Shown here one piece after another: positions 17,932 through 28,946 of a stretch of 64,000 nt of DNA. The notes under the pieces are model-generated. The model saw nothing but the letters and a program-made list of their open reading frames with translations, was not told the DNA's origin and ran no database searches. The DNA is from Agrobacterium tumefaciens. GTDB lineage: Bacteria; Pseudomonadota; Alphaproteobacteria; Rhizobiales; Rhizobiaceae. Both the position numbers and the translations under genes were made by a program. The stretch spans positions 1 to 64,000 of the forward strand of contig NZ_WJOK01000026.1 of NCBI RefSeq assembly GCF_009649785.1, read 5' to 3'. Numbering within the stretch: position 1 is the stretch's first letter; the number at the start of each line of letters is the position of its first letter.

Positions 17932-18936
17932 CTAGAAACCCCGGCCATGAAGATCGTGATAGGCTTTCTGCGCACCGTGCTGCGGCAGAGCCGTCGCCTC
18001 GTAAACACCGCGCGCCACCGCGCGTGCCATAACGATGGTAGCGAGATGGCAGAGTTCCGCGAAATGAGCGCCGCCCTCAAGCGGCTTCTCACCGGTCGCA
18101 GCCGAAAACATGGTGTCGCCGTCGCTCGGCAGATGGGCGGGCAGCACGGCGCGCGCCAGCCCGTCATGCGCCATGATGGAAAGGCGGTGCGCCTGCGCTT
18201 TGGTAAGGACGGCATCGGTGACCACGGCGCCGATGGTCGTCGCGGTGAGGTTGACGCCCTTGAGACGAAGCGCGGTATGATCCGGTTCGAAACGATCAGG
18301 AAAACCGCAGTCGCCGAACTCGCCCTGCTCTTCAAAAGGCGCAGACCAGAAATGGCGGCTGGCGCCAACGGTTGCCGAGCCAAGCGCATTGACGGCGACG
18401 ATGGCCGCCACCTTGTAACCGCCGGAACTGATAGCGCTTGCCGAACCAAGTCCGCCCTTGAAGGTGGCGGTGGTCGCCCCCGTTCCCGCGCCGACTGTTC
18501 CAAGCCCGAAGGGCTCCGCACGCGCCGCCCTGAAAGCTGCATAGCCCATCTCGCGATAGGGCGAATGCAGCCCCCACTCCTTGTTGCCACCATTCAACAG
18601 ATCCATGAGGATCGCCTGCGGCACAATGGGAACACGGGTGGAACCGACTTGCAGGCCACGCCCGATCTCGCGCAGACCGGCCTGAACACCACCCGCCGCA
18701 TCCAGCCCGAAGGCCGAACCGCCTGAAAGTACGAAGGCATCCACGGTTTCCACCGTCATCGCCGGGTCGAGCAGGCCGGTATCACGACCACCGGGCGCCC
18801 CGCCAAGAACCGAACCGGAGGCGATTACGGGTTTTTCGAAAACGATTGCGGTGACGCCGGAGCCGAGTGCAAGATCGGTGACATTGCCGACCAAAATCCC
18901 ATTGATATCCGTCAGAAGATTATTGCGTGCCGCCAT
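17932..18936 (-). CDS. P1/S58-family peptidase (DmpA/NylC-like L-aminopeptidase/D-esterase)
   Basis: N-terminal-nucleophile hydrolase, 334 residues from the ATG at 18936 (GGGGAA upstream); the longer frame to 19020 has no binding site. Family blocks: LTDINGILVGNVTD at the N-terminus, VLSGGSAFGLDAAGGV, GTVGAGTGATTATFKGGLGSAS, and TTIGAVVTDAVLTKAQAHRL. The probable self-cleavage nucleophile is a threonine near residue 234. Substrates may be small peptides, beta-peptides or cyclic amides. Gap to modE is 3 bases and to thiG 61 bases. Confidence 0.85.
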   Translation of the reverse strand: MAARNNLLTDINGILVGNVTDLALGSGVTAIVFEKPVIASGSVLGGAPGGRDTGLLDPAMTVETVDAFVLSGGSAFGLDAAGGVQAGLREIGRGLQVGSTRVPIVPQAILMDLLNGGNKEWGLHSPYREMGYAAFRAARAEPFGLGTVGAGTGATTATFKGGLGSASAISSGGYKVAAIVAVNALGSATVGASRHFWSAPFEEQGEFGDCGFPDRFEPDHTALRLKGVNLTATTIGAVVTDAVLTKAQAHRLSIMAHDGLARAVLPAHLPSDGDTMFSAATGEKPLEGGAHFAELCHLATIVMARAVARGVYEATALPQHGAQKAYHDLHGRGF

Positions 18937-18997
18937 GCCGTTCCCCTTTTCTCCCGGTATCCCGCCGCCACGGGGCACTGTCAACGCAAAAGGTGAA

Positions 18998-19771
18998 TCA
19001 GGAAAATACCGCCGTGCCAATCACCGGTGTCGAGGGAATGGCCATATCTCTCGGCTCCAGCGGCCCCGCCACAAAAGCCTGATGCCCGGCCTCAATGGCG
19101 CGGGCGAAAGCTTCCGCCATGCCGACCGGGTCACCCGCCCCCGCGACCGCCGTGTTGAGCAGAACGGCATCGTAACCAAGCTCCATCACCGTCACCGCAT
19201 GTGACGGCCGGCCGATACCGGCATCGACGATCAGCGGCACATCCGGAAAACGCGCCCGCATGGATTTCAGCGCCATCAGATTAAGCGGCCCCATGGCGCT
19301 GCCGATCGGCGCGCACCAGGGCATCAGCACCTTGCAACCCGCATCCAGGAGCTTTTCCGCCACGACAAGATCATCAGTCGTATACGGAAAGACTTCGAAA
19401 CCATCGTCGCAGAGAATTTTCGCCGCTTCGACGAGCGCAAACACATCGGGCTGCAAGGTGTCGTGATGGCCGATGACCTCCAACTTGATCCAGTTGGTGT
19501 GAAAAACCTCACGCGCCATCTTCGCCGTCAGCACCGCTTCCTTCACGGTATGGCAGCCAGCCGTATTGGGCAGAATGGAACGATCCAGCTCGCGGATCAG
19601 CTCAAAAAACTGGCCACCCTTCTTGCCGCCTGCCGTTTCCCGACGCAGCGAAATCGTCAGAATATCCGTGTTGCTGGCCCGCACTGCATCGGCAAGTACG
19701 GCGGGAGACGGATAACGCGCCGTGCCGAGCAGGAGGCGCGACGAGACCTCACGGCCATAAAGCGTCAGCAT
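18998..19771 (-). CDS. thiG: Thiazole synthase
   Basis: Condenses deoxyxylulose phosphate, dehydroglycine and ThiS-thiocarboxylate to the thiazole of thiamine. 257 residues from the ATG at 19771. The Schiff-base lysine is Lys96 in WIKLEVIGH, the same number as in Bacillus ThiG. Phosphate loops [11 protein letters not shown] and [12 protein letters not shown] follow. Last gene of thiCOSG. Confidence 0.95.
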   Translation of the reverse strand: MLTLYGREVSSRLLLGTARYPSPAVLADAVRASNTDILTISLRRETAGGKKGGQFFELIRELDRSILPNTAGCHTVKEAVLTAKMAREVFHTNWIKLEVIGHHDTLQPDVFALVEAAKILCDDGFEVFPYTTDDLVVAEKLLDAGCKVLMPWCAPIGSAMGPLNLMALKSMRARFPDVPLIVDAGIGRPSHAVTVMELGYDAVLLNTAVAGAGDPVGMAEAFARAIEAGHQAFVAGPLEPRDMAIPSTPVIGTAVFS

Positions 19772-19775
19772 GGCC

Positions 19776-19973
19776 TCAACCTCCCTGCATCGGCGAAAGG
19801 ATTTCGACACGGTCGAACGCCTTCAATCGATAATCGGCGCGCTCTTCCGAATGCACCAGATCGCCATTGACCGCCGTCGCCAGCCACTCGCCTTCATAAT
19901 CGAGGCTGGTGAGTAACCCGGCCAGCGTCTCGGTGGCGAGATCAAGCTCGTCGCCATTCACCAGAAGTTTCAT
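19776..19973 (-). CDS. thiS: Thiamine biosynthesis sulfur-carrier protein
   Basis: 65-residue ubiquitin-like protein starting [10 protein letters not shown] and ending in the required Gly-Gly (SPMQGG). The C-terminal glycine is thiocarboxylated and donates sulfur to the thiazole. It overlaps the thiO 3' end by 32 bases and is 4 bases before thiG. A longer frame to 20186 is only an extension through thiO. Confidence 0.93.
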   Translation of the reverse strand: MKLLVNGDELDLATETLAGLLTSLDYEGEWLATAVNGDLVHSEERADYRLKAFDRVEILSPMQGG

Positions 19974-20946
19974 GATCCTGTTCCTTTCCAGAGATATCTT
20001 GGCAGACGATTTCAGCCGCCTGCCGCGCCATCGCCGGCGACAGCAGGAAGCCATGCCGGTGGGCGCCGTTGATGAAGACGGTCCGGCCGTCCTGCGTAAC
20101 TTTCGGCAGATTGTCGGGATAGGCGGGGCGCACGCCCGTTCCGGTCTCGATGATTTCCGCTTCGCCGAAGGCCGGATGTACGGCATAGGCGGCGTTCAGA
20201 AACTCCATCATCGAGCGCGCTGAAATGGCTCCGGCATCCTCTGTCTCGATCATCGTGGCCCCCACCATGAAGCGACCCGGCTCACGCGGCACAATGTAAA
20301 GCGGAATGCGCGGATGTAAGAGCCGGACGGCGCGCGACAGGGAAACCTCTGACGTGGCTAGATAGAGCATTTCTCCCCGCACGCCGCGAAGATTGGCAAT
20401 CTCGCCCACCGCCGCAGCGCCGGTGCAATCCACCACCCGATCGAACGGCTGCTCATCCACCGGAATACCCATATGAAACCGCACGCCCAAGCCGCAAAGC
20501 CGCGTATGCAGCGATTTGAGCGCAAGGCGCGGATCGAGATGCCCCTCGCCCGCGAAATAAAGCCCGGAGCGGAACCGCCCGGCAAGGTCAGGCTCCAGAG
20601 CGGCGATTTCACCCTCATCCACCCACTGGTATCCAGTTGTTCTGCATGCGAAACGCGAAAGCTCGGCTTTGTCGCGGGCGGGCGCGACGACCAGCGTGCC
20701 GTGTCTGATGACAAGGCCGGGGGTCGCCTCATCCCACCAGTCGAGAGCCGCCTGGCCGAGCGTTAGTACCGCCTCGTCCGCACTTTCACGCTCGCACCAG
20801 GGTGCCAGCATTCCGCCCGCATAAAAGGATGCGCCGCGCGAGGCTTCAGCATTGCGCTCCGAAACCTCCACGGTTGCGCCGCGCCGCGCCAGTTCGAAGG
20901 CCGCCGTCAGACCGGCGACCCCCGTTCCCTTAACAAGGACACGCAT
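19942..20946 (-). CDS. thiO: Glycine oxidase for thiamine thiazole synthesis
   Basis: FAD enzyme that oxidises glycine to iminoglycine (dehydroglycine) for ThiG. 334 residues. The dinucleotide motif GTGVAGLTAAFELARRGATVEV is at the N-terminus, and FINGAHRHGFLLSPA, an FAD contact near the C-terminus, is typical of ThiO. I start it at the ATG at 20946, one base after the thiC stop; the frame to 21303 runs through thiC. Use of ThiO rather than ThiH is usual in aerobic Rhizobiales. Confidence 0.93.
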   Translation of the reverse strand: MRVLVKGTGVAGLTAAFELARRGATVEVSERNAEASRGASFYAGGMLAPWCERESADEAVLTLGQAALDWWDEATPGLVIRHGTLVVAPARDKAELSRFACRTTGYQWVDEGEIAALEPDLAGRFRSGLYFAGEGHLDPRLALKSLHTRLCGLGVRFHMGIPVDEQPFDRVVDCTGAAAVGEIANLRGVRGEMLYLATSEVSLSRAVRLLHPRIPLYIVPREPGRFMVGATMIETEDAGAISARSMMEFLNAAYAVHPAFGEAEIIETGTGVRPAYPDNLPKVTQDGRTVFINGAHRHGFLLSPAMARQAAEIVCQDISGKEQDHETSGEWRRA

Positions 20947-20947
20947 G

Positions 20948-22969
<2,022 letters not shown>

Positions 22970-23157
22970 TGAATGGACACAAGAGAAAACACCGCCCGAC
23001 ATTTGTCAAGGGTGCTGCTGATGGCTGGCAAAGGTGGACGAACAACAAAAGCGCCGTTAGCGGTAATTAACCTAACGGTTTAGGCGAATATTATCGTTTT
23101 CAAATTAACGATAAGCACAAACCATCCTGATGTTAAATTCATGGGAGATAAGTCGGA

Positions 23158-23409
23158 ATGAATGCGACTATTCGTGAAATACTGGCAAAATTCGGCCAGC
23201 TTCCTACCCCCGTCGATACGATTGAAAACGAAGCAGATCTTTATGCAGCAGGTCTTTCTTCCTTTGCCTCGGTGCAATTGATGCTGGGTATCGAGGAAGC
23301 TTTCGATATCGAATTCCCCGACAACCTCTTGAACCGCAAGTCCTTTGCCAGCATCAAGGCCATTGAAGACACCGTTAAGCTCATTCTGGATGGTAAAGAG
23401 GCAGCCTGA
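23158..23409 (+). CDS. Acyl/aminoacyl carrier protein
   Basis: 83-residue carrier protein. The phosphopantetheine site reads AGLSSFASVQLML, with Ser35 as the probable attachment site; the usual Asp before it is replaced by Ser34. This and the downstream aaRS-like ligase match the A. tumefaciens pair shown to load glycine or alanine on a carrier protein (Mocibob and colleagues, from memory). The stop overlaps the next start by one base. GGGAGA lies about 12 bases upstream of the ATG. Confidence 0.88.
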   Translation: MNATIREILAKFGQLPTPVDTIENEADLYAAGLSSFASVQLMLGIEEAFDIEFPDNLLNRKSFASIKAIEDTVKLILDGKEAA

Positions 23410-24590
23410 TGAATGTGACCGTTGCGCCGCAGGATGAAACGCTGTCCGCGCGCGCAAGCCGCGTCGCAGCAATTGCCGCCAAACACGCGGACGAGGTGGA
23501 CGTCACCGGTCGCTTCCCGGAGGAAGCCGTCAAGGCGCTGAGACAAGAGCGCCTTCTCGCCATTCAGGTCCCGTCCTCTCTTGGTGGCGAAGGCGCATCC
23601 ATACAGCAAATCGCCGATATCTGCGCCCGGCTTGGCCAGGCCTGTTCGGCAACCGCGATGATTTTCGCCATGCACCACATCAAGGCATCGAGCCTTGTGG
23701 AACACGGCGAGACAAGCCCATGGCATGCGGGCTTCATGAGCCGCATCGCAAGCGAACAGCTTCTGCTCGCATCGGCCACGACCGAAGGCGGAATCGGCGG
23801 CAATCTGCGCAATTCCATCTGCGCGATTGAGGTCGAAGGAGACATCTGCCGGCTGGAGAAGGACGCCACCGTCATTTCCTACGGCAGCAATGCGGATGCC
23901 ATCCTCATCACCTCGCGCGCCCACAAGGATGCCGCCCCGGCCGATCAGGTGATGACCGTCTTCCTGAAAGATCAGTACAGGCTCGAGAAGACCCATGTCT
24001 GGGACACACTCGGCATGCGCGGCACCTGTTCGGACGGTTTCCTGTTCCGCGGCGAGGCGCCGGCGGTGCAGATATTCCCAAAACCCTTTGCGGAAATCGC
24101 CGCGCAATCCATGCTTGCAAGCTCGCATCTTCTGTGGAGCGCCGTTTGGTATGGCATCGCGTCGGATGCGGTGCTGCGCGCGCAATCCTTCGTCAGGACG
24201 GCTGCACGCAAGTCGCCCGGTGTCACACCGCCAGGCGCTATCCACATTGCCGAAATTTCCACGAAATTGCAGGTGGTCAAATCCAACGTCATTGCGGGCG
24301 TAAAGGCTTACGAAGACACCAAGAGCGACCCGGACAAGCTGATGTCCATGGCGTTCGCGGTTGCCATGAACAATGTGAAGATCTGTTCTTCGGAAACCAT
24401 TCTAGAGATCATCGACCAAGCGATGCTGGTCTGCGGCATCATGGGTTACAAGAACGGTACGCCCTACAGCCTTGGCCGACACCTTCGCGACGCGCATTCC
24501 GCGCGCCTGATGATTTCCAACGACCGTATTCTCGGCAATTCCGCCAATCTCCTGCTGGTTCACAAGCAGGACACCAGCCTCTTGGGATAA
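23409..24590 (+). CDS. Acyl-CoA-dehydrogenase-like flavoprotein
   Basis: 393 residues. ACAD fold: N-terminal helical domain ([20 protein letters not shown]), middle beta domain ([16 protein letters not shown]), C-terminal four-helix domain. In this context the substrate is more likely an aminoacyl group on the carrier protein than a CoA ester, like the ACAD-type dehydrogenases that oxidise prolyl-carrier proteins (inference). It is translationally coupled to the carrier protein. The ligase gene starts 4 bases after its stop. Confidence 0.85.
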   Translation: MNVTVAPQDETLSARASRVAAIAAKHADEVDVTGRFPEEAVKALRQERLLAIQVPSSLGGEGASIQQIADICARLGQACSATAMIFAMHHIKASSLVEHGETSPWHAGFMSRIASEQLLLASATTEGGIGGNLRNSICAIEVEGDICRLEKDATVISYGSNADAILITSRAHKDAAPADQVMTVFLKDQYRLEKTHVWDTLGMRGTCSDGFLFRGEAPAVQIFPKPFAEIAAQSMLASSHLLWSAVWYGIASDAVLRAQSFVRTAARKSPGVTPPGAIHIAEISTKLQVVKSNVIAGVKAYEDTKSDPDKLMSMAFAVAMNNVKICSSETILEIIDQAMLVCGIMGYKNGTPYSLGRHLRDAHSARLMISNDRILGNSANLLLVHKQDTSLLG

Positions 24591-24594
24591 GACC

Positions 24595-25503
24595 ATGGAT
24601 ATGCAAACATCGTTTCTCGATCGACTGTTCGAAGAAGGCCTGCTGATTGAAACGGGTGTCGATGGTCTTTACGGACGCAGCGGCCAGTTCGAGGACGTCA
24701 TTGCCGCATTCGAACGCCTGATCGACCGCACCGGCGGCCCGGACAGTGCAGAGGCGATCCGCTTCCCGCCCGGCATCAACCGCGCCTATTTCGAAAAGAG
24801 CGGTTACATGAAAAGCTTCCCGCAGCTTGCGGGCACGGTGCATTCCTTCTGCGGTTGCGAACTTGACCATGTCAGCCTTCTCAAATCCATGGATGAGGGC
24901 GGCGACTGGACAAAGGACCAGAAAGCAACCGATATCGTGCTGACGCCGGCCGCTTGCTACCCTCTTTATCCGACCATCGCCAAGCGCGGCGCATTGCCTT
25001 TCGGCGGCGGTCTCTACGACATCCAGTCCTATTGTTTCCGCCATGAACCCTCGAAGGACCCGGCACGTCAGCAGCTTTTCCGCATGCGGGAATATGTGCG
25101 CATGGGCACGGAGAGCGATGTGACCGAATTCCGCCAGACATGGATGGATCGCGGCGTGGCGATGATGGAAGCCGTGGGCCTTGATGTGACCATCGACGTG
25201 GCCAACGATCCCTTCTTCGGCCGCGCCGGCAAAATGCTCGCCAACAACCAGCGCGACCAGAACCTGAAATTCGAACTGTTGATCCCCGTCACATCCGCCA
25301 CCAACCCGACGGCCTGCATGAGCTTCAATTACCATCAGGACGCCTTTGGCCAGAAATGGGGATTGAACCTCGACAATGGTGATGTGGCTCACACCGCCTG
25401 CGTCGGTTTCGGCCTTGAGCGCATTGCGCTGGCACTTTTTGCGCATCACGGACTGGATGTAAAAACTTGGCCCGAAAAGGCCTTGAAAACACTCTGGGGC
25501 TAA
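24595..25503 (+). CDS. Amino acid:[carrier protein] ligase (truncated SerRS homologue)
   Basis: 302-residue class II aminoacyl-tRNA synthetase catalytic domain without a tRNA-binding arm. Motif 2 region is [11 protein letters not shown] and motif 3 [12 protein letters not shown] (271-282). The three zinc ligands of atypical SerRS and its carrier-protein-ligase relatives are all present: Cys121 (AACYPLY), Glu166 (MREYV) and Cys269 (HTACVGFG). The spacing is exactly that of the Bradyrhizobium enzyme as I recall it (131, 176, 279). It should activate a small amino acid (Gly or Ala) with ATP and transfer it to the phosphopantetheine of the carrier protein at 23158. Confidence 0.93.
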   Translation: MDMQTSFLDRLFEEGLLIETGVDGLYGRSGQFEDVIAAFERLIDRTGGPDSAEAIRFPPGINRAYFEKSGYMKSFPQLAGTVHSFCGCELDHVSLLKSMDEGGDWTKDQKATDIVLTPAACYPLYPTIAKRGALPFGGGLYDIQSYCFRHEPSKDPARQQLFRMREYVRMGTESDVTEFRQTWMDRGVAMMEAVGLDVTIDVANDPFFGRAGKMLANNQRDQNLKFELLIPVTSATNPTACMSFNYHQDAFGQKWGLNLDNGDVAHTACVGFGLERIALALFAHHGLDVKTWPEKALKTLWG

Positions 25504-25509
25504 CCATTC

Positions 25510-26493
25510 ATGCGGCAGATTTTCCCCGGTCTCGATCCCAAAAACTATGTGCAGCACCCGCTTCATTCTTCGGAAAGAATGTGGCCGGAGACCAATTGCT
25601 ACATCGATTTGTGGATCGAGGTGCTGGCCTCGAAAGGGTTGCCGCCTGAGGCCATGTTCGGCTTCACACTGACGCAGGATTTCGAAGGCGACCAGTTCAC
25701 CTTCTTCAAGGTGCCGCTGGAAGATCTGGAAGCACTTTATGGCGTTCGCGCCACCGAACTTGCGATCTTCGACCGGGTTGAAAACCATATCGAAGCGCAG
25801 CTGGAGCGCGGCCGCATCTGCCTGATCGAGATGGACAGCTTCTATATGCCCGATACCCACGGGGTGGGCTACCGGAAGGAACATGGCAAGACCACCATCG
25901 CCATCAACCGGATGGACCTCGCAAACCGGGAACTCGATTATTTCCACAATGCCGGCTTTTTCCACCTGTCGGGCGAAGATTTCGACGGCCTGTTCCAGCA
26001 TCACCTGTCAGAGAGCGAGCCGCCCTTTCTGCCTTATACGGAATTTGCGAAATTCGCAGACAGCAACCCTTCGCCGGCGCATATCCGCAAAACGGCCGAA
26101 CGGCTGCTGAAGTTTCATTTTTCACGGCGACCATCCGACAATCCGGTCAGGTCTTTTGCAGCCGTGTTTCCGGCTCAGGTCGAGAAGGTGGCAGACCGGC
26201 CGTTCGGCTTTTTCCACAAATATGCCTTCAATACGCTGCGCCAGCTCGGCGCCAATTTCGAACTGGCTGCGAGCCACCTCGAATGGCTGGACAAGAGCGA
26301 ATTTGCTGAAGCGAGAGACCACGCGCTGCGCATATCCGAGGTCGCCAAGACCGTGCAGTTCCAGCTAGCTCGCGCCGTCACGCGCCGTAAATTCGACGCG
26401 CTCGCCTCGGTGCTCGATCCGGCTGCGGAAGCATGGGATGGTGTGATGGAAGCCCTTGCGGCAAAATTGTCGAACACCAGCGAGGCCGCGTGA
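25510..26493 (+). CDS. DUF1839 protein, probable cysteine-dependent (amino)acyltransferase
   Basis: 327 residues. Matches the uncharacterised DUF1839 family, nearly always beside aa:carrier-protein ligases. I see a possible papain/BtrH-like catalytic layout: Cys30 in ETNCYIDLW, then DSFYMPDTHGVGYRKEHGKT with Asp109 and His125, the pattern of C39/BtrH-type acyltransferases. It may therefore move the aminoacyl group from the carrier to an acceptor (inference). It starts 6 bases after the ligase stop, and its own stop overlaps the next start (GTGA). Confidence 0.75.
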   Translation: MRQIFPGLDPKNYVQHPLHSSERMWPETNCYIDLWIEVLASKGLPPEAMFGFTLTQDFEGDQFTFFKVPLEDLEALYGVRATELAIFDRVENHIEAQLERGRICLIEMDSFYMPDTHGVGYRKEHGKTTIAINRMDLANRELDYFHNAGFFHLSGEDFDGLFQHHLSESEPPFLPYTEFAKFADSNPSPAHIRKTAERLLKFHFSRRPSDNPVRSFAAVFPAQVEKVADRPFGFFHKYAFNTLRQLGANFELAASHLEWLDKSEFAEARDHALRISEVAKTVQFQLARAVTRRKFDALASVLDPAAEAWDGVMEALAAKLSNTSEAA

Positions 26494-28946
26494 GGACTTA
26501 TCTTCCGCGCGAAAGCGAAAAATTACTAAGCGAAGGCTGGACGCTGACACTGACGTCCGCCAATGCCTGCGAAACGCCCTCGGAAATTCCCGCAACTCTT
26601 GAAAGCCTTCACGTATCCGTTCCCGGAACAGTGGCGCAAGCTCTGGAACTGGCCGGGAAATTCGACCGTTTCAATCCGACACCATTGAACGACAGGGATG
26701 CCTGGTACCGTCTGACGATGATTTCCGATGTGCGGGAGCGGGCGATCCTGCGCTTCGATGGCCTGTCGACGATTGCAGAAATCTTCCTCAACGGCGAACT
26801 GATCGCCGCCAGCCAGAGCATGTTCGAAAGGCTGGAAGTGCCGGTTGAACTGACAGGCGCGGACGAACTATCGATCTGCTTCCGGGCACTTTCGCCGAGG
26901 CTCGAAAAAACCGGTCCGCGCGCCCGCTGGCGTCCGCAGATGATGAACACCCAAGGTCTGCGGCTGATCCGCACCACGGCGCTCGGATATATGCCAGGCT
27001 GGTGCCCGGAAATCCATGCCGCCGGACCATGGCGACCGATCAGCCTTATAAGACAGGCAGGCGTGCGTTGCTCAGTCCGGTCCTCACTCGACGAAACCGG
27101 GACGGGAACGGTCAACATCGCCCTGGAGGCGAACCACGACATTCCATCTGCACGGCTCACCTGCGCCGGTTACAGCACCGATCTTTCCAGAGGTGAAAAC
27201 GGCGAATTCTTGGGCGAACTCCGGATACCCGATGTCGAGACCTGGTGGCCGCATACCCACGGCAGACCGGCGCTCCATGAAGTCGTTCTGGAACTGGATG
27301 GTAAGCAACACAGGCTCGGGCGCACCGGCTTCAGGCGCGTTGAGGTGGATTACGGCAAAGACGGCAACGGTTTCGGCATCCGGATAAACGGGCACCCCGT
27401 TTTCTGCCGGGGCGCAGTCTGGACGACCGCCGACATCGTGCGGCTGCCGGGAACAAGACCGGACTATGAGCCTTGGCTTCGAAAAGCTGCCGAAGCCGGT
27501 ATGAACATGATCCGCATCGGCGGCACGATGGCCTATGAAACGCCGGAGTTCTTCACGCTGTGCGATGAACTCGGCATCATGGTTTGGCAGGACGCCATGC
27601 TTGCCAATTTTGATTATCCAGCAAAGGATGAGGCGCTCAGCCAGCACATCGTTACGGAAATCTCGCAGTTCCTCGAGGCGACCGCCCTTTCCCCTTCGCT
27701 GATCGTTTTTTGCGGTGGTAGCGAAATGTACCAGCAGGGCGCGATGCTCGGTCTGCCGGAGCAGATATGGAAGGGAACCCTCACCGAGACAATTTTGCCC
27801 GAAGTCCTGACCGAAAAACGGCCGGACGCGGCCTATGTGGCGAATTCCCCTTCAGGCGGCGCCTTGCCCTTCTTTCCCAATGCCGGAGTTGGTCATTATT
27901 ACGGTGTGGGCGCCTATTGCCGTCCGCTGGAAGATGCCCGCCGGGCCAATCTCCGCTTTGCTGCAGAGTGCCTGGCCTTCGCCAATATTCCCGAACAGGA
28001 AACGCTGGACAGACATCTTCCCGCTCTGGCGGTGCATGATCCGCGCTGGAAGGCGCGCACGCCACGCGATCGCGGCGCTTCCTGGGATTTCGAGGATATT
28101 CGCGACCATTATCTGAAACTGCTTTACGACGTTGAGCCGGACGTGCTGCGTCGGGAGGATGGCGGCCTCTATCTCGACATGTCTCGTGCCGTCACTGCCG
28201 AGGTCATGGAAGCAACCTTCGCCGAATGGCGTCGCGACGCGTCCCCTTGCCGGGGCGCCCTGGTCTGGACCTTGCAGGATCTCGTTCCCGGCGCTGGCTG
28301 GGGTATCATCGATGCCACCGCCAGACCCAAATCCGTCTGGCATGCGCTGAAAAGAGCGTTTCGTCCCATCCAGGTCAGCCTTTCCGATGAAGGCACCAAC
28401 GGGCTGGACATTCATGTCATCAACGAAACCGGCGACAACCTTGACGCCATGCTGGAACTGACCTGCCTGCGCGATGGCACGCAACCTGTCGTCCATGCCA
28501 AACGGCCGCTCACGCTCTCGCCGCGACAGAGCCAGACCATCGCCGCAACCGATTTGTTCGGCGCCTTTTTCGATACGACCTATGCCTATCGCTTCGGCCC
28601 GCCCTCCCATGATGTGACGGTAGCCCGGCTCCGCGATGTCGCGACCGGATCTGTCATCGCAGACGCGTTCCATTTTCCTCTCGGTCGGAAAAAAGCACTG
28701 CACGCCGCCAACCTTCAGGTGGGGGTGAGCGAGGCGAACGGCATCTGGTCGCTCGAGATCGGCACGGACCGGCTGGCGCAATCCGTCCATATCACGGCGC
28801 AAGATTACCGCGCCTCGGAAAGCTGGTTCCATCTCGCACCCGGTGAAACCAGAAAAATCGACCTTATGCCGGAGACAGCAACATCCGAAACGCCCCCTTC
28901 CGGCGATGTCGTCTCGCTAGGCTCCAGCCGGCGTTTTTCCTTTTAG
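26490..28946 (+). CDS. Glycoside hydrolase family 2-like protein (beta-mannosidase type)
   Basis: 818 residues from the GTG at 26490, which overlaps the DUF1839 stop. Domain order fits GH2: sugar-binding jelly roll (AWYRLTMISDVRERAILRF), Ig-like domain, TIM barrel (GMNMIRIGGTMAYETPEFF), and C-terminal beta domains. The acid/base glutamate is Glu412, but in the motif GGSE instead of the usual GNE; the probable nucleophile is Glu493 (FAAECLAFANIPEQE). WTLQDLVPGAGWGIID is conserved. No signal peptide, so it acts in the cytoplasm. Coupling to the aminoacyl-carrier genes suggests a role on the same glycoside or glycoconjugate. The 3' end overlaps the convergent hydrolase by 30 bases. Confidence 0.8.
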   Translation: MRTYLPRESEKLLSEGWTLTLTSANACETPSEIPATLESLHVSVPGTVAQALELAGKFDRFNPTPLNDRDAWYRLTMISDVRERAILRFDGLSTIAEIFLNGELIAASQSMFERLEVPVELTGADELSICFRALSPRLEKTGPRARWRPQMMNTQGLRLIRTTALGYMPGWCPEIHAAGPWRPISLIRQAGVRCSVRSSLDETGTGTVNIALEANHDIPSARLTCAGYSTDLSRGENGEFLGELRIPDVETWWPHTHGRPALHEVVLELDGKQHRLGRTGFRRVEVDYGKDGNGFGIRINGHPVFCRGAVWTTADIVRLPGTRPDYEPWLRKAAEAGMNMIRIGGTMAYETPEFFTLCDELGIMVWQDAMLANFDYPAKDEALSQHIVTEISQFLEATALSPSLIVFCGGSEMYQQGAMLGLPEQIWKGTLTETILPEVLTEKRPDAAYVANSPSGGALPFFPNAGVGHYYGVGAYCRPLEDARRANLRFAAECLAFANIPEQETLDRHLPALAVHDPRWKARTPRDRGASWDFEDIRDHYLKLLYDVEPDVLRREDGGLYLDMSRAVTAEVMEATFAEWRRDASPCRGALVWTLQDLVPGAGWGIIDATARPKSVWHALKRAFRPIQVSLSDEGTNGLDIHVINETGDNLDAMLELTCLRDGTQPVVHAKRPLTLSPRQSQTIAATDLFGAFFDTTYAYRFGPPSHDVTVARLRDVATGSVIADAFHFPLGRKKALHAANLQVGVSEANGIWSLEIGTDRLAQSVHITAQDYRASESWFHLAPGETRKIDLMPETATSETPPSGDVVSLGSSRRFSF

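Noticed and set aside
17743-18726. 327-codon open frame on the plus strand
   Set aside because: Antisense to modE and the S58 peptidase; both real genes have family motifs.
24439-26004. 521-codon open frame on the minus strand
   Set aside because: Shadow of the ligase and DUF1839 genes, no ribosome binding site, no recognisable domain.
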